The notes: generated by a model not told the origin, from the sequence alone. A stretch of 64,000 nucleotides of DNA from Psoroptes ovis (GCA_002943765.1 PQWQ01000010.1:622501-686500); one strand, 5' to 3'; shown: positions 22,821-36,975, counted from the first letter of the stretch. Numbers and translations: made by a program.

Positions 22821-24579
22821 CTCTTAGATTGATTGATTATTGGTAAACTCTTCAACTTATCCAATCAATAATAAAAATATGATCAAATTAAAATTAATGA
22901 AACACGCCGATTTGATTGTTTTTGGTCGTAATCAAAAAATGGGCCTAAAAAACACTCGAATCAAAACAACAAGCATTCATAGAGTACGTATGCGAAAAAA
23001 ATTCGAAAAACAATCAAAAGATGGCAGCATTTCTTTCAACTTTGAAAATTTTGAAAATTCAAATTCAAATTCAAATTTTTTTGATTTGAATTTTCATCAT
23101 TTTAATTTCATTTTATCATTTTATCACTTAGCAGCATCGTAACGACAACAAAAAAAATCATCATCAATCATTCATCAAGATTATCATCATTTTGTCGAGA
23201 CAATGTCTTTCAAACAAAGCTGGAGAATGGTTGAACCAAAAACCATCATCATCATGATCATCATCTAAATGATTTTCCCTGAAAAAAATTCATTGAAAAC
23301 AATTTATTTTGATTTGTCTTTGATTTTTCTTGGATTTTCAGACTTTTGAAGGCTATAGAATAACACTCAAAAAGGAATCCAAGGAAATCATAGAATCATT
23401 TTCGTTCTACCCCACAGCTCTTCATAGATCTATAACTATCTATGCTTTGAAATTGTTAAGGCTTTTGCCCTTAAATAAAAGATTTGTCACACATTTTCGA
23501 CTTCCACAAAAATCGACTTCATACATTTTAAATAAATTATTTTCATTTTCAATCCAATTCAATTCGATTTAAAAAATATAAAATCTTCTACAAAATTCGA
23601 AAATCAAGATTAATGGGTCTACGAATCGAGCAAAATCGAGAAAAACTGGCGGCCATTTTATTCAAAGATTCTGTTCAAAGGTTCTATTTCAAAGATAATA
23701 AAGATTTGAACCTTGAAACACACGCACACAGAGAGGCAGTGAATATTCAGTGAATATCCAAGAATTTGACAGAATTTGAAAAAGAAGAACAAAAGACTAA
23801 ATGATTCCAACGATTTCAATGATGAAGATGTGCAAAATGGTGGCCATTCAATTAAGTAATGATCATGATTTAAATGGTGATGTTGATGATGATTTTAATG
23901 TTTTAATTCTTGGTGCTTTGATGCTGAATTGAATGCAATCTCTCTGATCATTTCAGGCTGTGAATATATGTCTGTGAATGGGTCTGTCAGCATGAGTTTG
24001 TGCTGGTTGATTGTCATATTCAAATCATCTTTTTTTGTTTGGTCAACAAAACAAAACAAATTATCATAAATGATCATCAATTCAAGTCAAATTCGAAGAG
24101 TTTTAGGATTGTTCCATCATCAATTATAATGCTCATTTCATTAATCGAATGCATTACCACCAGCGAAAAACTCGAATGATCATCATCATCAAGCATCTTA
24201 AGCTGATCTTTTAATGAATGAATATTCTGGGTTTAAGAATATTCTTAAGACGTTCATTCATTTTGGAGCATTCGAAAGTGTGGCACAGCGTGGTCTATGG
24301 GATCTATCTATGGGTATATCTGTTCATTTTGTCCCATTGTCAACAATGTTTTCAAAGAATGAATCAATGATTCAAAAATGTGATAATTGAAAGCATAGCC
24401 ACATTGTGTGTGTGAATGAATGAATGAATGATGGCTTTTGCCATTATTCCATCAATCAATGATTATTGTGGAAATATATGAAATGAAATTGAATGTATGA
24501 ATCTAAATGTAAAGATGATGAATGAATCCTAAATGAATGAATGGCAATCGTTTATGGTCAAAATTGTTGATAAAATCTA

Positions 24580-24659
24580 TTGGGTTGTCCCATAAGTTCT
24601 TGTCGGTTATATCGTAGAAAATTATTGGAAAATCGGCAAGAACTTATGGGACAACCTAA
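24580..24659. mobile_element. mariner-type palindromic MITE, group A
   Basis: Left TTGGGTTGTCCCATAAGTTC, right GAACTTATGGGACAACCTAA, 80 bp, flanked on both sides by TA (24578-79, 24660-61). The loop has TTATATCGTAGAAAAT. Confidence 0.93.
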
Positions 24660-25192
24660 TAAATGGAGAATGTTTCAAAGAAATACAAATGATTTTCCAA
24701 ATCTATTATTATCATTCATTATCATTGAATTGAAACTTTTTTTTTGAATTACACCATTTCAAACATCATCAAACAAGGGGTACCCGAAGAACAACAACCC
24801 GAAAATTATCGTTCTAAAAGCCATAATTTTCAATGAATATCATTTCGATTCTTCAATCATTGACGCCAATCATTATTGGTTTGATAGTTTTTCGAACAAA
24901 CAATCGACCAAAAACCAAATCGAACTACACAAACCGACAACAACAACATCAATGATTATTATCAATAAGAGTATTCAATTGAAGACCAGAGACATTGAAA
25001 TTGAAATGACAAAGAAATTGAAATTGTCTTGTCATCATCATCATCATTATTATTATTATCATTGTCATACAAGACACTGAGTACATTTATCATTGAATAA
25101 AATCCATAAATATATTTTTTTTTTGTTCGAAAAAAAAGGAAATTGTCATTGTAATCATAATAATAATAATGATGATAATAACAATAATAATA

Positions 25193-25272
25193 TTAGGCTG
25201 TCCCATAAGTTCTTGCTGATTTTCCAATGATTTTCTACGATATAAACAGCAAGAACTTATGGGACAACCCAA
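25193..25272. mobile_element. mariner-type palindromic MITE, group A
   Basis: Left TTAGGCTGTCCCATAAGTTC, right GAACTTATGGGACAACCCAA, exactly 80 bp with TA on both flanks. The loop is in the opposite orientation to the copy at 24580 (ATTTTCTACGATATAA). Confidence 0.94.
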
Positions 25273-25659
25273 TAATAATGACTTGAAATCATCATCATTT
25301 ATGGCAAGAATTCTATGTCATAAATAGAAATTATCACATCATTGGAATCAGAGAGAATTGGCTCATAGAATTGGCCAAAATAATGAAAATAATAATCGAC
25401 AATGATTTATGGGAAATAATTTGTTACAAATTGTATCATTGAATTCTGAAGAGAGAATCCAAAAGAATAATGTCCCATTGATGATGATCGTATCTTTCTT
25501 AAGAAGAGAACCAAGAATTCTTAAGAATCGTACCGAAGACAAAGTCTTGGAGGACCGAGAATTCTTTGAGCGAGTCACTACAGAAATGACTCTATTTGTG
25601 ATGATGTGTTGGGGTTGAAAATGAGAAAAATGAGAAAAATGTAATGATAATTTGAAATA

Positions 25660-25738
25660 TTAGATTGTCCCATAAGTTTTTGCCGTTTTTCAATTTTTTT
25701 TCATCCGAAAAATGGCAAAAACTTATGGAACAGCCTAA
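25660..25738. mobile_element. mariner-type palindromic MITE, group A (short-loop variant)
   Basis: Left TTAGATTGTCCCATAAG, right CTTATGGAACAGCCTAA, 79 bp, with TA on both flanks. The loop is T-rich (GCCGTTTTTCAATTTT) and lacks the TCTACGATATAA core; the copies at 48229 and 62796 have similar loops. Confidence 0.9.
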
Positions 25739-26614
25739 TATTTTAAAATTTTAAAATTAAATTGTGAAAGATAATATATCCCTGTGTGATGAAACTAAAT
25801 TAAGAAATTAAATGAAACTAAAACTAAATGAAAGAAACTAAATTAAACTAAATTAAATTTGATTCAATTCATTAAGACATCATCATTCAAACAATACCAT
25901 TACCGTTTTACCATTATTATTATGATCCTTTGAATGTCTTCGCTTAATGAATTTCCATTTTAATTTTTTTTTTTTTTTGTTTCAAAATTTTGAAATATTT
26001 AAAATTTAAAACAAATGGATCAAAATGAAGAATCTAAAATTAAGAAAAATCCAAATTAAGAAAAATCCAAAAATGAAGGAAAATCTAAAATTAAAAGAAA
26101 ATCAAAAGCTTTTAAAACAGATATGAAATTGAAATTGTCTTATTGCGCCAAACATTAAATGCAAATACATGTGTGTGTGTGTGTGTGTGTATGTACATTA
26201 ACAGATGTAAACTTCATTTAAAGAATATATTTTTTTGATATGATTCTTGAATGGATTCAATGATTATTTTTTTGGATTCACTTTGATTAGTGAATAATGT
26301 CTTCTTAACAAATGAGCATTAACAAATGAAGCAAACTTTTTTTCGAAAGCTTTTTCTATTCAAAGCTGTTCTTCATGTTCAGTTGTAAATGTACATAATT
26401 AAATTAACCATTTAAAATTTTTTTTTTTTTTTTTTGTTTTTGTTTCATTTAATCATGATCATCATCATGATGATTATCATCAAATTTATTCATTTATTTA
26501 TCCATTCATTTATTCATTTATTCAACATTATTATTCTTATTCTTATGGAAACATTATGGTTTATCAACATCAATAAGATGGCTAAAAGACTGAGAGAAAA
26601 TATGCAGCCAAATT

Positions 26615-26695
26615 TTGGGTTGTCCAATAAGTTCATGCCGGTTATATCGTAGGAAATCATTGAAAAATCGCCAAGAACTTAATGGGACAACCAAA
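26615..26695. mobile_element. mariner-type palindromic MITE, group A, degraded
   Basis: Left TTGGGTTGTCCAATAAG, right CTTAATGGGACAACCAAA. The arms have several unpaired differences and a one-base insertion, so this looks like an older copy. Confidence 0.87.
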
Positions 26696-26999
26696 ATACA
26701 AGAATATCTATGGAAATATATATGAGAATGCTCGGCATGAACTGCAGAAGAATGATACTATCGTTGGAATAATCAAGAATCATCCAAAACATCAAAGAAT
26801 CTGCAAAGATGCTTCAGATTGAATGCAAAATAGATTCAATCACATCATCATCAGCAGTACATAAGAAAGCGGATGATGATGATAAAGATTATGATTTAAA
26901 TGAATAAATAATGAAAACTTGTCAGTAAATTTCAAACAATATCAAAATCTTCGCTTATCAGTTTTGGATGCACAGCAACATTTTTCGGGTGCTTTGAGC

Positions 27000-27069
27000 G
27001 GCGACGACAAGAGCAACAACAACAATGGTCGTTGTTGTTGATGCTGCCGAAGCTGCCATCGTCGTCGCC
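27000..27069. repeat. 70-bp imperfect hairpin, GC-richer than surroundings
   Basis: GGCGACGAC at 27000-27008 pairs with GTCGTCGCC at 27061-27069, and the inner AACAACAAC...GTTGTTGTT arms also pair. Trinucleotide composition suggests diverged microsatellite halves, but the outer arms are perfect. Confidence 0.6.
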
Positions 27070-27366
27070 ATTCGAAAATCATTTCAATCATTTAATTTAT
27101 AAATGATTATATGAGGGAAACAATCATAACGATAATAAGAGAAGATAAATATTATCATCATTTGTGAATGGTGTTTGATGGTTTGAGATATGCTTTGGGT
27201 ATGGCATAAAACATGGAACATTTCAAATCTTGAAAAAAGAATCGAAAAAATTTTCCCCGAAAAATAATTTATCATTCTTCAAGTTTCGAAATGAATGGTG
27301 CAATTTAAATGATGATGATGATGATGCGGATGGTGATGGTTGAAGATTTACATACATAAAGACATA

Positions 27367-27447
27367 TTAGGTTGTCCGAAAAGTTTTTGCCGGTTATATC
27401 GTTAGAAAATAATTGAAAAATCGGCAAAAACTTTTCGGACAACCTAA
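27367..27447. mobile_element. mariner-type palindromic MITE, group B
   Basis: Left TTAGGTTGTCCGAAAAGTTT, right AAACTTTTCGGACAACCTAA, so the 20-bp termini are perfectly complementary. Length 81 bp; TA at left flank. Probably one of the youngest copies. Confidence 0.95.
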
Positions 27448-30400
27448 TGCATAAAGATATGAATGAATCAATGAATAGAATGTAAAATGAATTTTATTGT
27501 CGTTTGTTGTTCGTCGTCATTTCATGTTTGTTGATGATGATTTTTGCCATTTAAGAATATTAATTATTCGATAATTTCATTTTTGTTAATGTCGTTTGTT
27601 GTTGTCATTTTGCCATTCAAATCATTATGCCATTCATTTAAATCATTTTTGCTCTTGGATCTTCATGTTTGTTTCAATATATTTCCTTTCAAGAATCTTT
27701 AAGAATCATTAAGAATAATCAAGAATAATCAGCATCAACAATGGCGACAACAGCCAAACAGCTCTATGATGGAACATATGTGTGAACATCATATGTCGCT
27801 CTAAGAATCTTTTAAGAATTCTTGGAAAAGATTCTTCTTTTTGAAGATTTGAAGCATTTCACTCTTGTTGTTGTTTATGTTGTTTATGTCATAATAAAAG
27901 CATTTAAAACAACATTTATGGCGACAAGCAATTTATATGAATGACATATTCGGCCTTTTAACATAAATAAAACCCAATGGGTGGCCAAAATTCAGTTTAA
28001 ATCGATCGAAAGCGATTCTGGCCGGGTTCTTAATTTCTTAATTCAAAGAATTTCTTCAAGTTTTCTATCTTTGAAAACACAAGTTTTCTATTTTCATGTT
28101 TTTTCAACGATGATTCATGAGTTAAATGAGTTTCAAATGAATTCTTTCAATAAATGTCCAATTTGATGATGCATAATTGTTGTCGATTGCCGGCAAATTT
28201 CTTGCCGGAAAAATTTTTCGTAAAACTCTTCATTGAATCGTTAATTATTCAATTTAAAACTTTTTAAATTTTTAAGAATTTTTTGAAAACTTTTAAGACT
28301 TTTAAGAAACAATCATCATCTTTTAATTGTTTTTTTTGGTGTCATTCAAAGACAGAAATGAATTAACGAATGGAATATTGACTTGAGAAATGGTTTAAAA
28401 CTTTTTGTCAAGAGGTTTTTCGCATTCATTTTTTTAAGAAGAATTTAATTTATTTAAGAAAAGAAATTAAATAAGACAATTAAATAAATAAACAAATAGA
28501 CTCATTAATTCAGTTAATTCAGTTGATTATTTAAAGAAATTAATGAATCGAACGAAAATGTTTCCCGGAATCTTCCAACATAAACAAAGTCATGTGGAAA
28601 ATGTTTCCGGTAAACATCACACACACAGGATACGCATTGCTTCGGGCTATGATTAGTAAACAAACTGATGAAAATCGGGAAAATAAAGGAATAAATTTCC
28701 TTCGTTCATTCGCTTTAAATCAATTGTAAATGACATTCAAATTGATTGATCGATTGATTGATTAATCGAATTTGAAAGAATAAACTAAATATCAGAAAGA
28801 AAACCTAAATTAAAATACCTGAAGGTTTAATTCATTGTGTCATCCTTGGTGAAATGAAATTCAATTCCTTTGCAGCCATTTGTGCAATGCAATGAATGAA
28901 TGATGGATTTAATTAAAATGACACATGTTTTTAATGGTGAAAAATGGCAAGAATCTGTAATAAAAAGCAGAAATCCGAACGAATTTCGTCCTTATTTTGT
29001 CCCATCAATGATAATTGTTTTCTTATGGAAGAAATAAGAAATTTGACGAAAAATTTCCGAAATTATGACGATTATGGCCACAATCAACACTAATAATAAT
29101 TGCAAACATTAATCGGCCCATAAGCAAGCGAATAATAGCCCACGACATTAGCTAAAGACAACTGGTTTTATATGAATCATTTCTAATTATGATGATTGAA
29201 ATGAAAAACAATATTTACGAAGCAATCAACGATTAAATCAAGCTATCAAACCATCAAAACTGATTCAACAATCATCGAACGATGAATTTCAGCTTGAAAA
29301 CGGCCCCTCAAAAATCGATTTTGAAAATTGAAAATATCCATTCAAGACATTTTCAAAAGAATATTTCCAAAAAGAAATTCTCGAAGAAATCTCTAAGAAT
29401 CCTTTTGTTACAAAATTTCTAAAATGTCCAAAGACAAATTGCTGTCGCTGTTGTTGCTTGTAGCCATTGAGTAATTTGATATCTTACAACAATAATAATG
29501 ATAATGGAACACACACATATATAATGGACAACAATCAGTCGGTCAGTTGTTTGTTAACCATAAGATTTATGGTCAACAAATGATGGAATCAAAATTTCAA
29601 TTTTATTAATGTATTTGTAATTGTTTTCCTCTCATCCAAATTAATTTATTTATTACCATGGATAATTGTGCATTTATATATTTGAATTGAATTGAAGATT
29701 TGAACAATTCTTCGATCCAATCTTCAAATCTTATTATCCAGATGGGTACAATCACATTTACTTATAAATCAGATCAAATTATTTCATTTTATTTTCATTT
29801 TTCCATAAAAGAATCGTGGAAAAAACTTCGGCTAAAACATCGAAATCAACGGCCATATTGAATGCCCTGAAGAATTTCTTCTTTGAATCTTTATTGATCT
29901 TGACCACATGATCATTCGGAGAACCCGAAGATGTTTTCGATAATGCCAAACGATAGCCCTTAGATAGCCCCAGTCCTCCTCTCTAGCTGGTTGATTATAA
30001 TGTAATTAATTTTTAATTTTTTTCGTTCAAGTAATTTCATTGATTAGTTTTTTTCCTTAATGCTCTCGTAAGAAAGCTAAGAGAAAATTAATTTCTTAAG
30101 AAAATCAATGAGATCTCATTCTTTTGGTCAAAGAAATACGACCAATCAATCAATCAATATGATCAGTGATTTATAAGAATGGCCGATCAATGGATGAGAA
30201 ATTTACCGGGTAATTTTTTTCGAAAAATTGAAAAATCAGAGAAAACTTTCGAAAAAAACTCTGAAAAATTCAAATATGAATCATCATCATTTAAAAATTT
30301 GAATCGTACATGAATCAGAAATGATTAGTATTAGTCATTAAATATTATTGACCGATGAATAATCAATCAAATCATATTGAATGAATAGAAAATGAGTAGA

Positions 30401-30578
30401 TCAAGATTGAGTGAAATGATTGATTTCAATCAATCAACACGAATCAAATGTTGTCATTTACAATTTTTAATGTTTTTGATTGTTTATTTTTACTTTGATT
30501 TTTGATTGCTTTGACTCCTGATTGATTGATTGATTGATCTTTGTTTACCAAGTCAAACCTTAAAGATTCAAACGAAAA

Positions 30579-32838
30579 ATGTCTTCGGAACATCATATTG
30601 AAGGATATGAGATACATTCGAAAAAATTGGGTGAAGGTATTCTAATTAATCAATTTTGGATTCCCTGTAATTAAATATTAATGATTTCAAACCCTTTTGT
30701 TTCGACGACAGGTGGTTTCGGTGTCGTACGATTAGCTACACATAAATTAACCGAACAAAAAGTAGCGATAAAAATTATTGATAAGAAAAAATTATCAAAA
30801 GATTTACATCGTATTAAAAATGAAATCACAGCCTTAAGTAATTTATATCATGAAAATATTGTAAAATTGCTACAATATTATGAAAATCATGATTATATTT
30901 ATATGATAATGGAATATTGTTCCGGTGGTGAATTATTTGATTATTTACTAACGAAAAGATTAGATGAATTTGAATGTAAAAAAATATTCATATTATTAAT
31001 TAATATATTGAAATATATTCATTCAAAAGGTATTGCACATCGTGATATTAAACCGGAAAATATATTATTCGATACAAATATGAATATCAAACTGATTGAT
31101 TTTGGTCTTTGTGCTTGTTCGTATATTGATGCATATGCAACGTTGGACAGTCTGTCAACACCGTGTGGTTCACCTGCATATGTTGCACCTGAATTATTAC
31201 AAGGTAACCCATATTCTGGTCCACCAGTTGATGTTTGGAGTACTGGTGTTTTACTATATGTTCTATTGACCGGTCGATTACCATTTGATTCGAATAATTT
31301 GGCGAAATTGTATGCTGCTATTAAAGTAAGTTATTGTTTTTGTGGAATTTCATTCAATAATCTTGACCCATTAATTGTTTTTGAAATAATTTCACATTTC
31401 TAGGAAGGACGCTATCCAATGCCATCATACATTAAATCTGATATCAAAGATCTGCTGAAACGTATGCTTTGTGTAAATCCATCCAATCGTATAACTGTAG
31501 AAGAAATATTGAAACATAAATGGTTAAATTTGAGTACAAATAACAAGCATTCACCAGCCAATAACAATGAATATATGGATGAAAAAATCTTACTAAAATG
31601 TTTGGTAAAATTTCCAAATTTAAAATTAAATGATTTACGAGAATTGATTATGGATAAACTTGGTTATCATCGTGCAACATATTTATTGATCAAGCAAAAA
31701 CCAGAATTATATCCAGATTTCGATAGTAATTTAATACAGAAAAATTTACAAAATCGTCGCCGTAGTCGATCATTTAATAATCTTGACACGATACCTGTAT
31801 TGAAGCGAATAGCTAATGATAATAATAATAATAACAACACTGAATACGATATCAAAGATTCGAGCACTAAGACTGTTGACCATTCAAAAAAATCAAATGA
31901 TTTGATTGAAAATTCAATCGAAGAAATTAATAGTGGGAAACAATCAATCGTCGCTGCAATTGCTACACCAAATGGTCGAATTGCAGCGAATGGCATTGTC
32001 AATAAGCCGACGATGCCCAAGCCGCTACAAGCACCAGCAACTGTAAATGTTAATCGTTTTGGTGCGAAACAGCAGAATCATCGAACACCGCAACAGCCAT
32101 TAACCTCGAAACAATTGGAGAAAACCAATGTAAATAGAGTGGTGAATCGTAATTTATTCAATGAAAATTCGATTGAAAAACGATTAAATTCAAATTCCAA
32201 AGATAAATGTAATAATAGTCATAATAATAGTAATTCCAATGTAAATACACCGACCAAATTTAAAAGGTCAAATGAAAATCATCAAAATTATCAACGTCTA
32301 ATTATGAATGGCCTAAACAATAAGGAAAACATACCTTTAAACTCGAATAATAATAATAATAATAATCCGATATCTACACCGAAGAAAACATTGCTCAAAT
32401 GGTTTAAAGATATTTCAAGTCCAAGACAATTGAATCAACCGAAACGTATGTCATTGATTAAAATGCGACAATCACAAACTATATTCGCTACGAATTTTTT
32501 CGATGCACCAAAATGTCGTGATTATATCATAAAATTTTTGACTGAAAAACAAGTAAATTGTCAAGATAAAAAGTGAGTTAATCATTTTCCCAAATCAATT
32601 TATGGACCACAATCAATTAATCATTTAATTTCAATCAACCATTAGCTTCACCATACGATGTGTCATGTCGGCCGGTAACCTGATAATTATTGCATTCGAA
32701 TTGGAACTATTCATTTGTATCGATGATAATAAACGTGTACTGTTACAACATAAACGTATCCGTGGTACATCATGGGATTATTTTAATTTAATGAAAAAAC
32801 TACAACATCAGCTGACAAATGAATCGAAATTGATTTGA
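30579..32838 (+). CDS. MELK: Maternal embryonic leucine zipper kinase-like (MELK), AMPK-related Ser/Thr kinase
   Basis: Exons are 30579-30636, 30712-31325, 31404-32572 and 32646-32838, all GT-AG, summing to 2034 nt and 677 aa (human 651). The kinase domain has GEGGFG (about 19-23), VAIK (Lys40), HRDIKPEN (Asp131), DFGLC (Asp149) and the T-loop CGSPAYVAPELL, all intact. A UBA-like segment with ATYLL follows the kinase, as in MELK. The middle (about 385-590) is Asn-rich, basic and low complexity. The last exon encodes a KA1 domain (AFELELFICIDDNKRVLLQHKRI) that closes as in MELK. DFGLC plus UBA plus KA1 favours MELK over other AMPK relatives. MELK supports mitosis in other animals. The start is the first ATG and is three residues from the expected position. 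AATAAA is 364 nt past the stop. Confidence 0.93.
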
Positions 32839-33201
32839 ATTTCTTCGATGACCATAACCATGATCAATGACAAACATGTATGTTTTCAATATAACTATTT
32901 ATTCATTTAATTTGAATTGATTGTACCATATCCACAAATTCAAAAATGCCCCGACCTATAATCTGTGTGTTCATTCATGTTACATTCATTCATTTATTAT
33001 TATTTGATACATGATGATTATGTCTTGAAGAAATGTTTATCATTTTGTTAAATTATAACTATGATCTCATATATGTTCATTGAATTGAATTGAATTATGA
33101 ATGTGAATTATGATATTTATGATAATGGTAATGGTAACGATCATCATTTCGATGATATTAACGATAATAATAATGATGATAATAATAATAATAATGACTA
33201 A

Positions 33202-33207
33202 AATAAA
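33202..33207 (+). terminator. Candidate poly(A) signal of the MELK-like gene
   Basis: AATAAA at the end of an (AAT)n tract; further AATAAA-like hexamers follow at about 33276-33285. Which one is used cannot be told from sequence. Confidence 0.35.
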
Positions 33208-34056
33208 TCTATAACCTCTTCCTTTTATAAAATGTTTAAACTAATAATTTTTTTCCAAAAAAAAAATTATTTTAAATAAATAAATGTAATAATATTCATA
33301 AATGTCTCCCAAGACCATCACCCCATCGACCACGACCACCCCTCTTTATCCAGCTTTTTTATTCAGCTGAATTTCACCTCTTAGGGCTTCATCTACCCCT
33401 TACAGAACAGGGGTAAGAATATGCATAAATTCAGTCGTAAACCAGCATCATTCAAAGCCTTTAGGGTTTTATTTTCGGATCAATGAATGAATGAATGAAT
33501 GAATCGATGAATTATTGGTTCGGAAACAAACGATTAAAGGCATTTTGAATCTCAAGGAATATATATATATTTAGTTTAAATCGAAACTCTTAAATCGATA
33601 TCGATTTAATGAGATTGAAATCCATTGAATATTATTTATTGGATTTGATTCAAATTCATGAATTTATGGCCTTTATGGTGAATCGGGAATATTCAAAGCA
33701 AACGAAAATCGTTGAACATTAAAATGGTATTATTGTACCAGAGAACCAAACAACCAATCGAACAAGCAAAACATTCAAACACAAATAATGATATTTTGGC
33801 ACCACATGCAAATGACATGCATAAATAAGATGCTTTGGTGGCAAATCAATGAATGAATCATCGAATTGAATTACTTTGATCCAGAAATTCGGAACGAAAT
33901 TTCGATCAATTTCAATCGAAAAGCTGCGAGCAAAGAAAAAAATTTCGAATAATTTATTTCGATGAATGCCTGGCGCCCAAGGACCACCACCACAACCAGC
34001 AGCCATTATGCTGCTGTTGTCGTTGGACGACCAATGAATATCATGTCGAATTTATA

Positions 34057-34137
34057 TTAGGTTGTCCGATAAGTTCTGGCCGATTTTCTAATGATTCCCC
34101 AACGATATAATCGGCAAAAACTTTTCGGACAACCTAA
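34057..34137. mobile_element. mariner-type palindromic MITE, group B (mixed arms)
   Basis: Left TTAGGTTGTCCGATAAGTTC, right AAACTTTTCGGACAACCTAA, 81 bp, TA on both flanks. The left arm has GATAAG where the right has CTTTTC, so the arms mismatch at one diagnostic base. Confidence 0.93.
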
Positions 34138-34789
34138 TATTTCTGAATCTTACCCGAAATTTTCGGTGGCCAAATTCATGCCTTGTTTATTTGTTTATTT
34201 GCTTGTTTTGTTTGGCAATTTGATATGATTTACATCCAACTAACCAATGCCATTACCGAACACATTATCCAAAATGGCCTGGTGTTTTGATTTCACATTT
34301 CCAAAATGGCCTGGTGTGTTTCAACTGTCTCATTTGGAATGTAATATGTGTCCATTCTTAAAATGGACAAAGTTCAAATCATTTTAATAAGCCTCAGAGT
34401 TCAATTTTGAGCCGTCATCATCAGAAGGTCTTAGAATGCTCTTCTTGTACATGAGATGATGTTTGACCAAAAATCAATTAAATATTAATGTATTCGACCC
34501 TGGAGAGAGCCTCCAAAGATGATTGAATTCGAATTAATTCGAATCAAATAAAATAATAATGAAATAATGGACCTTTTCCATTTAATCCGATCGGATTAAT
34601 AATTGAAATTCATTTATTCAAACATATTTCATTTGGGAAAAAATGATTCAAACTCAAACACATGAATTAATCAATCAATCAATCAATCAATTTCGGACCA
34701 AGCAACAGCAAAAAAAAAATATTTATTGATTTATGGATTTATAAATTCCATCTTTATTCATTTTTGGACCATTTTCCACATTGAAAATA

Positions 34790-34869
34790 CTAGGTTGTCC
34801 CATAAATTCTTGCTGGTCATATTGTAGAAAATCATTGGAAAATCGGCAAGAACTTATGGGACAACCGAA
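34790..34869. mobile_element. mariner-type palindromic MITE, group A
   Basis: Left CTAGGTTGTCCCATAAATTC, right GAACTTATGGGACAACCGAA, 80 bp, with TA on both flanks (34788-89, 34870-71). Confidence 0.93.
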
Positions 34870-35220
34870 TACTACGAAATTTCGTAACCACTTCGTACTG
34901 ATTAAGTTTCCACAGCTGAATATACCCATCAGAGATGGACTGAAATTTCAAATTACATCGAAATTTCTATGAACGGCGCAAGTCCAAAGCCAATGGAATG
35001 CATTGATCGACTACGAACATTAGCGAAGACTACGAACTGAAATCCAAGCAACGACAATAACCAAAGCATAATCTAATTATATGGATGAAACAAACATGAA
35101 ATTTTCTAATTGAATTTTCGTTCATTTATAGATGGATGTTTATCTTTATTTGTATTTTAACAAATACAAATACAAATAAATGAAATAAATGAAATTCATT
35201 TGTAAATATTTGAAAAAAAA

Positions 35221-35291
35221 ATGGTCGAAAAGTAATCAATGATTTTTGTTCTAAAAATACATTGAAAATTAATGGATTACTTTTCGACCAT
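35221..35291. repeat. 71-bp inverted repeat unrelated to the mariner-type MITEs
   Basis: ATGGTCGAAAAGTAATC at 35221-35237 is the exact reverse complement of 35275-35291 (17 bp). Partial complementarity (AATGATTTTT against AAAATTAATG) continues inward. It could be a single copy of a second foldback family. Confidence 0.7.
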
Positions 35292-36975
35292 GATGATAAT
35301 GAATATATGTGTTTGTTTCAATAATAAGAAATTAAATGAAAATCGTTGGCTAAAAACGAAACAAAACAAAGATAATTTTAAACAAACAATTAAATTAGAA
35401 ATTGTGTAATCATCATTGATGATGTCGCTGTTGTTGTTGTTACAATTATATAATGACAATTATTATTATTTTGATAATGAAAGATAATCAAAGATAATGA
35501 TGATGGTAAATAGTAAACAAAATGAATGGTTGATCATCTATTCATTTGATTGATTTGATTCCTGGCTCTGAGACTGATATTCTTGGACGAAATTCTTCAT
35601 TTTCTGGTCGAAATCTGGACCAGAATTCTGGGTTTCTAACCATGGATCCGAATTCTGACCGAATGGTCAGAATGGTGTTAGAATTTTTCGAAAGGAAAAT
35701 TCATTCACTGATCATTTCCTCATAGACTGACTGGCTGACCAGCCATCACCATCATCATCAGTATCATCATTCAAATCAAAAAAATGATTGATTTGTTTCT
35801 TCATTGAAGAAATTCATGGAAATAAAAAAAATTCAGATCAAAATAATGAATGAATGAATCAGTTTCTATTGAATCTTTTGAAATTTTTCCATGTAATTCA
35901 TTAAATGAATGAATGAATTGACTATGTAATGATGATGATAACGATTAATAACTGATGATGATGCTTTTCAACCAACAACCAATATAGCCATTTATTATCA
36001 TAATTATTATTATAATCATTACAGAATGAATGAATGTGTAATGAATGGACGATGAATGATGATGATCGTACATCATTAAATCTTTGGAATTCGATGGTCA
36101 ATTCTTCCCAATTCTTTTGTTGGATCAAATTCATCATTCACAACTGAAGATAATGATGATGATGATGGTGGCGATAGCCATTGGTTAAACCAAGAAATAA
36201 TTAGATCAAAACGCTGGTCACAAAAAAAAAAAAAAAAAAAAAAAAGAATAAATGAAAACTCGATCAATCAATCAATCAATCAAATGTTGCCAATGGAAAA
36301 TGTATGAATTGTTGATATGAATTAATTGTCCTAGAAATAAAGTGAAAAAATGACCAGTAGTAGCCACTGGTGACCAATTTTTTCTCTGGATTAAATTATT
36401 TTTGAATTATTATTGATAATTGAACCAACTGGTCATTTATTCTTCAGCGGGGCCAAACAACCGGATCATTTGTACATTTGATCATTTGTAATTTTTAATG
36501 ATCATTTACATTGATCATTATTTGTTATGCACTTGTTATTTTCCGTGTAGAAAATAATGGTATGCGGTGGCCGAATAATTATTACCAAACAAGAGCTTCA
36601 AAAAATACAAGTTCATTAATCATTTGATAATTTTTTGAAAATTAAAAAAGATTTTTGAACCCGATTCTTTGTGCGGGTGGAACATTTAAATTTGTGGCTT
36701 ATGTTTGATCGTAATATCTATCTCTGATCATAATGATAATGATGATAATTAGTAAAATCCCGGTAATTGTTCAGTAATTTCAATTTTTCCAAATAGATAC
36801 CGATTCTTAATCGTTCGATTCGGTCATTAAAAAAAATAAATCAAATTTCGGTAAATGATTCCGGATCAATTTTGACCAATTTTTCTCCACAAATATCCAC
36901 TATAAGTACGACGATTCATGACTACCAGCGTTGGTGGTAAATGAATTTCGGGTTCCTCTCCGAAATGGATCAATC

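Larger units (their letters stand above)
22822..30578. other. Gene-poor 7.8-kb stretch with five MITEs
   Basis: No frame here shows a domain or a conserved splice pattern. The 100-codon frame at 22840-23142 is simple-sequence (FENFENSNSNSN) and is treated as chance. The PRP8 promoter must be at the left end and the MELK promoter at the right. MITEs lie at 24580, 25193, 25660, 26615 and 27367, and a GC-richer hairpin lies near 27000. A (TG)10 microsatellite is at about 26170-26190. Confidence 0.6.

Noticed and set aside
22840..23142. 100-codon frame on + next to the PRP8 promoter
   Set aside because: Simple-sequence composition (Asn/Ser/Phe), no domain, no splice context.
36222..36245. 24-bp A run as a retro-element tail
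   Set aside because: No target duplication or upstream SINE/LINE body is visible.
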